Source of the DNA: Piper betle
Taxonomy: Eukaryota; Streptophyta; Magnoliopsida; Piperales; Piperaceae
DNA length: 64,000 nt
Direction of reading: 5' to 3'
Assembly: GCA_033002965.1 (NCBI GenBank)
Contig: JAURVB010012380.1
Coordinates: 1 to 64,000 of the forward strand
The notes under the pieces were generated by a model that was not told the origin of the DNA, made no database searches, and saw only the letters and a list, made by a program, of their open reading frames with translations. Position 1 is the stretch's first letter; every line of letters begins with the position of its first letter. This document shows, piece after piece, positions 24,987 through 36,268 of the stretch. The position numbers were made by a program, and so were the translations under genes.

Positions 24987-26657
24987 ATGGCTCCCTCCCA
25001 CCTTCCCTCCTCCTCATCCTCCTCCTCCTACTCCACCCCCTCCTTTCCCTCGCCTCCCCCGCTGCTCCTCCCACGCCTTCTCCGGCCGCCGTCACTACCA
25101 CCACTGCCTCGCCTTCCCCACATTAGACGCCTCCCTCCACTGGAACTACACCGCATCCTCCTCCACCCTCTCCCTCGCCTACGTCGCCACCCCTCCCGCC
25201 CCATCGGCTGGGTGTCCTGGGCCATCAACCCTTCCTCCTCCCACATGCTCGGCGCCCAGGCCCTCGTCGCCTACCGCCGCTACGACGCCGTCCCTGTCGT
25301 CCACACCTACAACCTCACTTCCTACGTACCTGCACTGCCTTCCAAGATCATGTACAAGGTGTGGGATAAGGAGGCTGAGTACTCGGTTTCGGCCGGGGTG
25401 ATGACCATGTACGCCAAGGTGGAGCTGCCGGCGGGGACGAGGAAGGTGTACCAGCTGTGGCAGATTGGGTCGACGGTGAGTGATGATGGCCGGCCGGACC
25501 AGCATGATTTGTATTTGAGGAACTTGAATGCTAAGGGGACGTTGGACCTTGTCAGTGGTGAGGCTGTTTCTATTCCCACCAAAATCGATCGGTTTCGTTC
25601 GATCAAGAGGAAGAAGAAGGTGTGGTTTAGTGGAGATTTTTTCTCTGTTTTATCTTGGATCAGAAGGATGCTTGTCACTTGAAATTTTGGCGCATGATTA
25701 TAGATGGTTTTATGCATATTTGTTCTTGGGTTTGCGTTACTTTTTTTGCATGGAATGTTGAAGACTATATGTATTCACTTTGCATTGAATCTTCACATGA
25801 TTTGCAGCGTTCTTATTATAATCCAAGAACAGAATGAAACCGATCTGTTTGTATTCTGTGACTTCGTTCTTTTGCATGGATTTTGTCTCGTTTATTTATT
25901 ATCATAGCCGCTGCTAGGCTTCGCCATGTTGGTGTAACCAGTTTGCCTAAAAGTTCAAGCTATGAAAGAAAGGAACCATGTATGAATATCTGCTTTAACA
26001 ACTTGAAGTAAAGTAAATAATATCCTGATTGTTGATGTAGATTCACGGAGTCCTCAATGTTGTGAGCTGGGGATTTATGATGCCAATAGGAGTGATCATG
26101 GCAAGGTACATGAGGACATTCAAGCCTCCAAACCCTGCTTGGTTCTACCTTCATGTGGCCTGCCAATTCTCCGCCTACGCCGCCGGAGTTGCCGGATGGG
26201 TAGTTGGACTTAAGCTTGGAGATAAATCTCTGACAATTGTGTATTCCTACCACAGATATATTGGCATCACACTTTTCTGTGTAGGAACATTACAGGTGAT
26301 TGTTTCTCTTTACATTTAGTCACTTTGAGTGGAGCTTGAGCACCTCAATATTTCTTTCTGATTGAAACTCAACGTTTATCTTCAAATATGTAGGCATTGG
26401 CACTGATTCTTCGTCCTAACAAGCATCACAAGTTGCGTAGGTACTGGAATTTTTACCATCATGGAGTAGGGTACATTGTCATCATCTTGGGTATCATAAA
26501 CATCTTCAGAGGGTTTGACATATTGAAGCCTAACAAGAATTGGAAGATTGCTTATACCAGTTTGCTATGCATATTGGGAGCAGTTGCTGTAGTTTTGGAA
26601 ATAGTCACCTGGATCATTGTTTTGAGAAGAAAAGGTCTGAGAAATCCACCATGGTAA
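24987..26657 (+). CDS. Cytochrome b561 and DOMON domain-containing protein
   Basis: A predicted membrane redox protein. An extracellular DOMON domain is joined to a cytochrome b561 core that moves electrons from ascorbate across the membrane through two b hemes. Exons: 24987-25619, 26041-26295, 26394-26657. DOMON motifs include [19 protein letters not shown] and [11 protein letters not shown]. The b561 part has histidines in [45 protein letters not shown] and [19 protein letters not shown], and ends [10 protein letters not shown]. Exon 1 is broken in frame: a signal-peptide-like [16 protein letters not shown] is in a different frame from ATG 24987. The DOMON segment [17 protein letters not shown] is in a second frame up to about 25205, where one missing G shifts to GWVSWA. 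Indels fall in TCC/CTC repeats or a G run, so sequence error is likely; a pseudogene is not excluded. Confidence 0.82.
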
Positions 26658-27011
26658 TTTGCAGTGGATCACCTCCAGGGATTGGAGCTTATACTGTAGG
26701 CTCTACTTTAACATTTTAAAATTCATACATAGTTTGTTGACTTGCCACTGTAAATTAACTCACCTCCATACACTGTGCTTCCAATGATATATTATGTTCA
26801 TTCATTATGTTCGTTACTTTCTGCATACATGTATGTAAGGATACGATGTATTACATGACTATCTTAGTCGTATAATACAAACATATTGGTTAGTTTTGTA
26901 TGGTCCACAAGCTTTGCCGAAGACATAAATTGATATTAGTTGGGAAGACATGGATATGTTTTGTGCAGAAAATTAAGGAATGCATCTTGGGTGACGAGGA
27001 AGTACTACAAT
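26658..27011. other. 3' flank of the cytochrome b561 gene
   Basis: AT-rich, presumably 3' UTR and spacer. No gene seen. Confidence 0.4.
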
Positions 27012-27523
27012 TATGGGTGCCTGTCGGGTCTGGTTTGATAGGGTATTAGTTAAACTAAACCCATTAATTATTTTAAAATTTTATACCAAATTTTATTATT
27101 TTTTATTTAAATTGTCACTACCCGAATTCAAACCCAACCATTTATTATTTAGCAAACTCAAATCTGACAATTTAAATTAGATTATAATATTAAAAATAAA
27201 TTTAGGTAATAATATAAAAAATTAATTTAAAATAATTATTTAAAATTATGAAGAGATTAATTAAACTAATATAAAAATAAATAAAATTTAATATTTATTA
27301 CTTTTATATATAAGTAAAAATATATTTGTGACAATATAATAACAATATAGTTTTTAAAATTTTATATTATTAATACCGAGTACCCGTTAATTGGAATTTA
27401 AAGTCAAACTCAATCGTTATAAAATGGGTAGATGGATGTCTAAAACCAAACCCGGATATCCAAACCATTAAAATTTGGTATGGTTGGGTTTCACTGATAC
27501 CCGACACCCAAACGGCACCACTA
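27012..27523. mobile_element. hAT-like non-autonomous element, family D
   Basis: The left end is TATGGGTGCCTGTCGGGT and the right end ACCCGACACCCAAACGGCAC followed by CACTA. The flanking 8-mers ACTACAAT (27004-27011) and ACTACACG (27524-27531) match at 6 of 8. The interior is AT-rich with CCCGA and CCAAACC motifs at both sides. No ORF is present. Confidence 0.6.
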
Positions 27524-28578
27524 ACTACACGACAATAAGGGAAGAAGAGCATCCATGTGTGGCTTCATTGCGTACAACTAAGTACAATTCACAGGCTTGG
27601 CTACCTGCATGCACTCTAACGTGATTTGCATGGTTAAGAAGAAGCATGGTTGACAAATCAGATTGGTTTTCGGAATCGAATCGGAATCGGTCTGAATCGA
27701 GCCAAGAATCGGTTCAGTTGAATCGGTCTAAATTAATTTAATCGTTCATATATAATAATTTGATAATTTATAATATAAATATATTAAAATTGGGTATTGA
27801 TGTTATTTTGATATTATTCTGCGTATTATAGTTTCTGATATTTTAAATATTTTTAAGATTTTTTAAATTATTTAGAATTAATTATTATTTTTGACTCGAG
27901 TTAGACTCGAGTCAACTTTAATTGCTGAGAATGCCACTCTTTACCCACGCCGCCGCCGCCACTGCCGCCGGCGAGTCTCGCGGCGGCGATGTCGGAGGAT
28001 GTCGATAGCCCGGTCGGACGAACAGTCAGCGGCCCGCAGCCGGCGGCGAGGCGGCTCGGAGCGGCGGCGAGTCGCGGTGATTCGTGCGTCACAGCCCGAC
28101 TCGGTCCGGCCACACTTCAGCGGCGACGTTGCTGAGATTTTGATCGTATATGGGCATATTAACAAGGTTACCCATAAATGTCCTACAAAAACATTAACCT
28201 TTTACTTATTTATTGTCTCAAAGCCATAGCTAAGAGCTTAAATATAACAAGAAGACTTTTTTTTCATATTTATGGCGTCAAATTTGAGTCGAGCTTAATA
28301 AAATCAATCATAGCAATTTAGTTCTGATCAAATTCACAGGGTGAACAAAAGGTTAAATTTGTGCCCAAGATTTTTATTTGTGAGTATTTTATTTATTAAT
28401 AATGGTCAAATATATTTATAAAATTAGAAGTTAATTTTCTTTTAAAAATATTGCTTCAATATTATATATATTGTGGCCACCAAGGCATCAACCGTAGAAT
28501 AACGGTTGAAAAGTCCAACCTCGTTACCTCCTTTATCTTCTTCAAAGCCCGACCACCAGCTCTCTCTTCCTTTCTTCC
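27524..28578. other. Spacer with inverted copy of the dispersed repeat; TAP38 promoter side
   Basis: 27660-27740 holds 'ggaatcggtctgaatcga' motifs. 27890-27960 is the reverse complement of the 'ggcaatatagtaaataaaag' block at 2575 and 20236, followed by a GC-rich CGG/CCG run to about 28130. The last few hundred bases before 28579 should contain the promoter of the phosphatase gene; no TATA box was assigned with confidence. Confidence 0.4.
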
Positions 28579-31500
28579 ATGGCGTTGCTCCACCACCAGC
28601 TCCAAAGCGTCCTCCTCGCCGGCGGCGGCGGTGCTGCCCATGTCAAGAAGGCCGGAAGGGCCAAGCGGCTCTGCTGCCCCGCCATCGCCATCGATGCTCC
28701 CGCCTCCTCTGACGCAGCAGAGGTGGCCGGCGTCCGGTGGGGCTCCACCAAGTTGCAGGGCCGGCGGTCGGAGATGGAAGACGACTTCGTCATCCGGACT
28801 GATGAGCTCGACGGCTTCTCCTTTGCAGCTGTTCTTGATGGCCATGCCGGGTTCTCATCGGTTCAGTTTCTCAAGCATGTCTATCTTTGCTCTCTTCAAA
28901 TTATTCATCGTTTGTGGAAGATTGATTAGTTTGACCAAGTTGCTCGCATCATCTTTTTTTTTGTTTGTTTGGGAGGAGGGAAGATCTTGGAAAAGACCGG
29001 ATTTTTCTTTTTTCAGTTTGGCATATGTTTTAGAGAAGAGGCGTTTATTGTTTCTGTAAAGTTTCCGCTTTTGCTCTTAGTTGGTAGCATGATGTTTGGC
29101 GATGAAGGTCTGAACAAAGATTGAGTTTTTCTTTGTTTGGATTGGGTTTGGCGCTACAATTGCTCATATTCAAAGGGATGGGGGCGTTTTGCTTTCTTTC
29201 ATTTGGTTTGTTGTGGTAGTTCTGAAGCATGTCATGGTCAGGGACGAACTGTACAAAGCATGTGCCACTGCCTTGCAAGAAGGGCTGCTGTTGAGTAAAA
29301 GGGATTTTTCTGCCATCCAAAGTGCAATACTTGGAGCCTTTGCGGATGTTGATGCGAAATTGCTGCATTGGTAAGCTAATATGTTGCATTTTCAGTCGAG
29401 GTGTGCTTTTCTAGTTTCAAATTTATCATCTGCATTTTGATGGTCTGACGTGCTAATATATTGTCTTGGTTTTCAATCAAGATGTCATTCACTTGTTTCT
29501 AATGACTTTATAATCTGCTTTTCCTAGTTTCTACTTTCTGCTATCTGGTGCTTTTCTACCAAATTTTTGGTTTCTCAAGCATTTTAGCAATCTGGGGATG
29601 CACACTTGTACTTGAGATTCCATACTTCTTTTTGCAGGCTTGAGATGGAGAATGAAGATGAATCAGGGTCCACGGCTACTGCAATATTTCTTGGAAATGA
29701 CATTCTGATTGTCTCCCACGTAGGGGACTCGTGCGTGGTATGTTAAATCTCTGGTGCATGTAGAAGCTTAACTGCTATTCTCCAATGCTAAATCTGGTGC
29801 TTAACGGGCTTGCAGCTGTTTGTATTTATCTTGTAAATTGCAGGTTCTATCTCGTTCTGGAAAAGCAGAGGTTCTCACAAGTTCACATCGGCCTTATGGG
29901 AACAATAAAGCTTCTCTTTCAGAGATTAGGCGAATCAGAGAAGCAGGTGGATGGGTGTGTTTTCCTTTTCTTAATTCCAATCTTCTGTTGCTGCTCTTAA
30001 ATCTTGCGTGCTTCACTTATTTCCAACCTTTATCTGTTTTTCTTATTTTATAAATGTGTGTGATATCATGGTTCATAAGTTCAAATGCTCAATAGAATAT
30101 ACATGGACCAACGCTTAAGTGGGCTTGAATGAGATCATTGAGAGCATAGTAAAATGCCACATCGATGGAACAAATTATACATAACCTCGTCTCTACGATC
30201 GATATTCACAAATATTATGGTCACAAGGTAGTAGACACCAGGTGCTTCCATAGACAGAGAACTGGAAATTGAAATCCTGAAATCTATCTGATGCAGATAG
30301 CCAATGGAAGAATTTGTGGAGACATTTCCGTATCCCGTGCTTTTGGAGACATACGTTTTAAAACCAAGAAAAATGAGTTCGTTTCCTGTACTCTCTCCTC
30401 ATCTATCTCACCATTTAACTCAATCTTCATTGAAGTATATATGGATTGATGGAATAACTTTTTGGGATCAAATAGGATGCTGAAGAAAGGTGTTGCAGAG
30501 GGAAAATGGACAGAAAAATTTATTTCTAGGTGAAAGATTTTTAGGGAATTTGCATGTTTATTTTTTATCATTAACTGCATCAGCTTGTTTGAGTTGCTGG
30601 CAGAATATGACTGAATGATTCAAACATTATGTCAGGGTAAATTTCACGGGTGATCTGGTAACTTCCACTCCAGATGTCTTTCAAGTCGCCCTTGGACCTG
30701 ATGTTGAATTTTTATTGCTGGCCTCGGATGGCCTCTTGGACTATATGAACAGGTTTTTTCGTTTTAAGTTTGACAATCGTAGAAATTTAAGATCTTATAC
30801 ACTTGCACCACAAATTTCGAACTTAGTTTTTTCTTTGCGAAATGCATTTCAGATCAGATGCAGTAGAGTTTGTTAGAAATCAGCTCAGTGAACATGGGAA
30901 TGTCCAGCGGGCATGCGAAGCACTTGCTGCAACAGCTTTGGTATATTACTAAACTAACTTAAGTCTGTTTGACGATGTTTAAAGAAGCCATTGGATATTT
31001 GTTCACAAAAGTTGAAATTTTTATTTTCCATTTATCAGGATCGCGGCTCCGAAGACAATGTTACTATTGTCATAGCTGATCTGGGGTATGTATCACACTC
31101 CTGCTACTTGCGTAGCATGACTATGTGCGTGATTTTAGTAATAGATCATTTGGAAGAAAAATCCATAACGAAGGACTGTTATATTTTCTAGTATATGTAA
31201 GAGTGCCTTCGTGATTCGAAGTTGGGGATCATTCAATGTCATTTTTCAAACAATTTAACATTGTAAAATTTTGGATCTGGACCCTTATCTCAGGGTGCCT
31301 TGTCAAGGAAAATATTGACATTTAAGCTTGGGGACCAACTAAGACAGATATCATGAGATGTTCCCCTCGAATGCAGCAAAACTAAATGACTTATTATTTG
31401 TTTTGTTCATTGGTGATCCCATATCATTATCAATTCTCAAATTGCTCTAATTTATATCTTTATTTGAACAGGAGAACAGATTGGAAGAACATTACTACTC

Positions 31501-31595
31501 AGGATGCGAACATCTTCTTAGAAATAAGCCAAGCTCTTGTAACTGTTGCTGCTGTGTCAGTGGGCATTTGGATATCATCTTTTCTCATCTCATAA
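28579..31595 (+). CDS. TAP38: Thylakoid PP2C phosphatase, TAP38/PPH1 type
   Basis: A chloroplast protein phosphatase 2C. In Arabidopsis its homologue dephosphorylates LHCII in state transitions. Ten exons: 28579-28874, 29242-29370, 29638-29737, 29844-29954, 30297-30376, 30476-30529, 30636-30752, 30853-30940, 31039-31085, 31472-31595; all join in frame to 381 residues, close to the family length. The first 50 or so residues look like a transit peptide. PP2C metal-binding motifs are RRSEMEDD (62-69), DGHAG (87-91), [30 protein letters not shown] (D near 288) and [13 protein letters not shown] (about 328-340). A single C-terminal membrane helix ([18 protein letters not shown]) is typical of TAP38. 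Intron 1 appears to use a GC donor (CAA|GCATGT). A GT donor at 28867 would delete three conserved residues. Confidence 0.92.
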
Positions 31596-31732
31596 TCAAT
31601 TTGTAGTAGCCTTTCATGTATACACATAGTAATAGACAGTGTTTTTACCTTTGTATATGTCTTTTGTTACCGTTATATATATACACAAAAATGTGATGGT
31701 AAGCTGCAAGTTTTTGTAGTGCACCATACGTT

Positions 31733-32331
31733 GCTGAATGAGAGCCACTGGATCCGGTTGTTCTTGTTCATCCTCCTACCCCCTCACTATTTGCCGACCC
31801 GATTGTCCGCCTGTCCCGCCCCTCCAGCTCGTGACTGCCGCCGCGGCCTCGCCCCAAGTCGGCGCCCCAGCCCACCACCCCTCTCCCCTCGCCTAGCCAC
31901 TACCCGCTGGTGTGGTCCCTGCCCCTAGTCGACACCCGCTGCCACCGCCAACCCTCTCACCACCGCCGGTCGCGCCGCTCCGTCGCCGCCCCGACTGGCG
32001 CCCGCCACCACCTCGAGCGGTGGGAGGGGTAGGGAGCGCCAGCGGAGTGGGCGTGGTGGAGGGGAGGGTGGCGGGGTTGGCGGTGACAGCAGGGAGTGCC
32101 GGCTAGGGGCGCGGACCACCGCGGCAGGCGGTGGCCAGGCGGGGGAGAGGGGTGGTGGGCAAGGGCGCCGGCGTGGGCGAGGCCACGGTGGTGGGCGGTG
32201 GCGCGGTCGCGGGTGGGAGGGTGCAGTTCGGGTGGATCGGGCAGGCAATCGGATTGGCGAATAGTGAGGAGGTGGGAGGGAGGATGAACGAGAGCCGCTG
32301 AATTTTGATCTAGCGGTTCTCATTCAATAGC
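31733..32331. repeat. GC-rich element with long terminal inverted repeats
   Basis: The left arm GCTGAATGAGAGCCACTGGATC pairs with the right arm GATCTAGCGGTTCTCATTCAA. Further in, 'ttcatcctcc...ctcactatttgcc' pairs with 'ggcgaatagtgaggaggtgg' and 'gaggatgaac'. The arms are about 80 bp and imperfect. The centre is extremely GC-rich. Clear target duplications were not found, so the superfamily is open (Mutator-like or a foldback MITE). It lies about 140 bp after the phosphatase stop codon and may enter its 3' UTR. Confidence 0.6.
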
Positions 32332-32583
32332 GGCTATTGCAGCGTGCTATATTAGCTTTGTATATATATTCAGATGAGAAAGTTGTTTAGATAAACTCTC
32401 ACTACTTTCAAATGTCAGAATTTTTGACGTTCGCACTTTTCGTACATAAATTGTTGAAAATCATTTGGGAAGCAAGTAGCCAACCCTAGCCAGACCTACA
32501 CATAACTGCAGAGAAACAAAATCAACTAAGCCTTCGAAACCAGTACATCTGAGAGACCATGCAGGGTTTATTCAATATTTGAT

Positions 32584-33067
32584 TCAAGGATTTGGCCCAG
32601 CTTCAATCGTAGAAGAAATTAGAGAGGGATTGTTAGGATCATGCCCACGATTTGGCTCAGGCTCATCATAATCTTGCAGCTTTAAATCCTTTTCTTTTGC
32701 TATCTCCACCTCCATCAGACCCTGCCGGAGAAGATAACAAATCATGAAAACAACTTACTTGGGCATCTCCCTTCTTTAGAAGGTTGCTACACAGAATGCA
32801 AACTTCTCTAGCATCTCGGGTTTAAACTATGTGAAAGCAATTAATCAGTAATACAAATCCAATTAGAAGGCGTGAATAATGATGATGATGATGAAAATGA
32901 ATGGAGTAATCTATATATGCAGTAGGGGCATATGAAAAAAATTTACAAACATGTTGGGAAAGAAACTAGAAGGGTACCAGCTGAAGGGAGTTGGAGCCAA
33001 GGGCATACGAGAACAAGGAAGCTTGGAGTAAGAGGAAGATGGGAAGAACGACAATGAAGGAAGCCAT
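32584..33067 (-). CDS. PSY: PSY-like sulfated peptide precursor, copy a
   Basis: Precursor of a tyrosine-sulfated growth peptide of the PSY family. Two exons: 33067-32978 and 32721-32584; 75 residues, the same length as Arabidopsis PSY1 as I recall it. A signal peptide (MASFIVVLPIFLLLQASLFS) is followed by an acidic/basic spacer and the conserved block QDYDEPEPNRGHDPNNPS. This matches the PSY pattern DY..P..N..HDP..P, with Tyr as predicted sulfation site after Asp. Splice sites are canonical (CTG|GTACCC and CGGCAG|GGT). The frame is intact. The ATG at 33114 belongs to another frame without a signal peptide. PSY peptides are secreted and perceived by LRR receptor kinases; that role is inferred from the motif. 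Confidence 0.85.
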
Positions 33068-34534
33068 GGCTGCCCGAATCTAGTTGCTGCAGGAAGACGA
33101 GAAGAGAGAGCCATACATTCGGTGGGTACTTGTCAATTACTTCTGAAACCGCCAAACTACCCAATCTGATGCTCTCTTTATTGCACACCGACCAATTGTT
33201 ATGGAACTTCTCTTTCAGTTGGGAAACTGAATGAGTACTACCGAACATAGATGTGTTAAAAAAACAGAAACATTTTCTATATCTAGAGCTATATTTACAG
33301 TACCCAAACTTATACTATTTACCAGGCTTGAATTCAAACCTTTTCATTCGATAATGTATTGTACGTTCTGTGCCAAATAAGATCACAAATCAAAACCACA
33401 CGCTGCAATATGCTACTTGTATAATTACTTCAAAAAAAATGCTACATGCATTATATGTAAACCTTTAAAACAGATTTTTTCTTTCTACGTAAAATTCATG
33501 ATTTGGCTTTTGATGAGAAATGAGAATTCATACGGAACTTGGTCTGAACAAAACTTTATTGTAGATCAATTTCACAAGGCATCGGCTACATTTTAGTTAT
33601 TTGTTGATTTGATTTTGCCCCGTATGGGCTGTTTGGACATTAATACCCCTCGGTTGCTCATCATAAAATTTTCAGGTCTAATGCAGTCGTATACATCTAA
33701 TTGGGGGTGTTTTTGTCCGAATAGATTAAATTCGGCAATAATTAATTAATTAATCAAAATGTGGTAAGTTTTCAACTTTAAAGCCTTTATATGCTAATTT
33801 CCATTTTTTATTAAAGAAAGTTAATTTGAAGCACAATATAACAAGATTCTAAATTGTTATATGCACAATATTATGATAGAAATTAATAATGATCATATGA
33901 GAAAAAAAAGTTCTTTGGGATTCCAGACATTAATAATTTATTTATTTTTTTCAAGCAAACGAAATATTATTTATTAAACATATCTTGCAACAACCGATCT
34001 GTAGGAAAAATGCATAAGCAAGAGAACAACGCTGATACTTGGAACACGGCCCAAGTTACACCAATTTTTGTTGATCTTAGAAATAAAATTGTTCAAACAT
34101 TATTTGGAAGATTTCTAATATATCTTAATAATAATTTGAAACATTAGTTTGTGCATTTCTTATCAGGGTACGAATAAATTGTGCTTTCTCTAATTCCCCT
34201 CCCTAATCTCTTCTTAAGCCATTATTTTATGCTTGCAAGCTTATATACAAATGTATTATATATTGAGAGTATAAAAATAAGTACAAAGATAATTATAACA
34301 ATAACCTCCTTATATATAGTGGGAACCGATAAATTGTACAGTACACAATTGCTAATTTCTAAATAGCCATGTATTTATCTTATATATGACCTTCTTCTGC
34401 TACATATATAAAGGCGCCGGAATATTGAAATCCCACAGAAGTACATTCAGTACCCGCCTATCATTATATCTTAACCGCTATAAATTTTCCTTATTGTGAA
34501 TTATAGTCTTCATGAATATCATATACATGGCGAT
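33068..34534. other. AT-rich spacer between the two PSY-like genes
   Basis: It contains the promoter of copy a and the 3' flank of copy b. No third PSY motif and no other gene were found. 33.7-34.4 kb is particularly AT-rich. Confidence 0.4.
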
Positions 34535-35072
34535 TTAGCCGTTGCCAGGATTTTTGAAGTCATGCTTGCCATTGGCCCCAGGAGGCAGGTAGTCATGCAG
34601 AGAAACTTCAATCAACAGCTTCCTCGCCTGCAACTGATCAGAAGGCATACAATCTTATAAATTTGTTAAAGAATCATTTATAAAATAAGGATGCATTAGG
34701 CTGAGTAACTATAATAGCTTAAGCTCAAATTAAAACTTGCATGAAATCCAACAACAAATATATGTTCAAACATCCAATAATACTCATGACTTTGGGCAGC
34801 TTTGTTACGTGGAGATCAATTCACCTTGGGAAGATCAGGTTGAGCAAGTTTTCTTATGTCTTCAATATCTTCCACAGCAAGAGAAGCTGCACAAATAAGC
34901 AGTAAGAGCTATAGCTAGAGTACTTGCAAGGAAACTGATGGTCATCAATACAGTCTAGTTTATATATATATATATGTATGTATTTACGTAGGCGCTTACA
35001 CAAAGAGCAGCTCAAGAGGAGTTGGAAGACAAAGATGATGGTCAGTACCAAAGCAGCTTTCAACTTAGCCAT
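34535..35072 (-). CDS. PSY-like sulfated peptide precursor, copy b
   Basis: A second small secreted precursor on the same strand. Three exons: 35072-35000, 34886-34825, 34627-34535; 75 residues, intact. The signal peptide MAKLKAALVLTIIFVFQLLL is followed by a spacer (EDIEDIRKLAQPDLPK) and the C-terminal block HDYLPPGANGKHDFKNPGNG. This fits the PSY-type order DY..P.AN.KHD..NP but has Phe where most members have Pro after HD. Donors and acceptors are canonical (TGT|GTAAGC, TTGCAG|GCG). It differs from copy a by an extra intron and by a mature block at the extreme C-terminus. It is either a divergent PSY or a related unnamed peptide family. Confidence 0.75.
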
Positions 35073-35125
35073 GGTTCTATTATCTTCCTTGCAACCATGG
35101 TGGGTAGTTTCCATGTGTGGCTGGG

Positions 35126-35131
35126 TTTATA
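35126..35131 (-). promoter_or_regulatory. TATA-like box of PSY-like copy b
   Basis: TATAAA on the minus strand, about 54 bp before the start codon. This would leave a leader of only some 25 bases, so the assignment is tentative. Confidence 0.3.
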
Positions 35132-36268
35132 TTGACATCGGTGGGAATGAAATAGCAGTGATATCATTTGTGTTTTTCTGCAGTAGTCAACCCCACTTAA
35201 GAACGTTGTCTAATAATGACAAACCAGTGAAATGCCAATATGCACTGCAGCTATCTGTGAGTTGCACTTGGTCCAGCTCCACTATAGTGCACACCCATCC
35301 TTCATTTCTTCAAAGATAGAATTCCAAGTATTGTGTGGTTGAAAATGGAATGGCTCGAGTACCTTTGCTGGCTGGTTGATTGTGCCCTGCAGAGTTTGGT
35401 CACTTTACAGTGGCAAGCTCTTTCCAGAAGATGAATCAAACCCATATTTACACTTGGACACCCCCATACTTAAGTAGTAGTCTCTTTCATAGCTCTTACA
35501 TCTTCCTCTATAGATTGAACAGTCTGCACTTATGCAGTAGTCAACTTCAACATATACAGAGATGACACTGTTAGTGTTGTATTTCCTTGCGCATTAGCAA
35601 GGCAATCAAAGACATTCCCACTGAACATGAATTGTCAAAGCCTTCCAAAGGGCCTGTATATGCTTTTTGGGGTTGTCTAAATCGTGTAAAGTTGGCTAGA
35701 AAAATTGAAGCCAGTGCTTTTGTTATTGGGTTGGTATGGTTTTGGAAGATAATTTGACTCAAACTTATTAAATAATGAAGTAATTTTAAGGTTTTATATT
35801 TGTTTAAAAGTTGATATTTCAAATGAAAAAAAATATCTACCCTTGTTAATAAAACGGAAACTCAAAACTTACATATGATTAAAAATAATAGATTTTACCA
35901 ATCAAATTATGATAAAAATAATAATAATAATAAATTAAATTATTATAATATATATTTTTATTCACTTAGACTTTATCTGTAAAGTCAAAATTAATTAGAA
36001 TTTATATCTAATATATTAAATTATTATTATGTATCTTATTATTCAACAAAAAATATCTTTAAAATTAAAATTAAAATTTATCTGCCATGACATGATATCT
36101 TATCTAGTTTATATTAAAATTTTCCTTTTAAAAGAAATAATGAAAGAGTTGAACTTCGTAACATGAAGTTTCAATACAAACACAATATGGACTCGTGTCG
36201 GATTCGGACCATTAGGGTCCGTTTGGCAAGCTCCATCTTGATTCACTCACTACCGCCGGAAAACGGCG
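35132..36268. other. Spacer upstream of PSY-like copy b and the DTW locus
   Basis: Divergent promoters are expected here. 35.76-36.12 kb is very AT-rich. No gene recognised. Confidence 0.4.

Noticed and set aside
31719..32323. Pro/Arg-rich ORFs on both strands
   Set aside because: They come from the GC-rich core of an inverted-repeat element.
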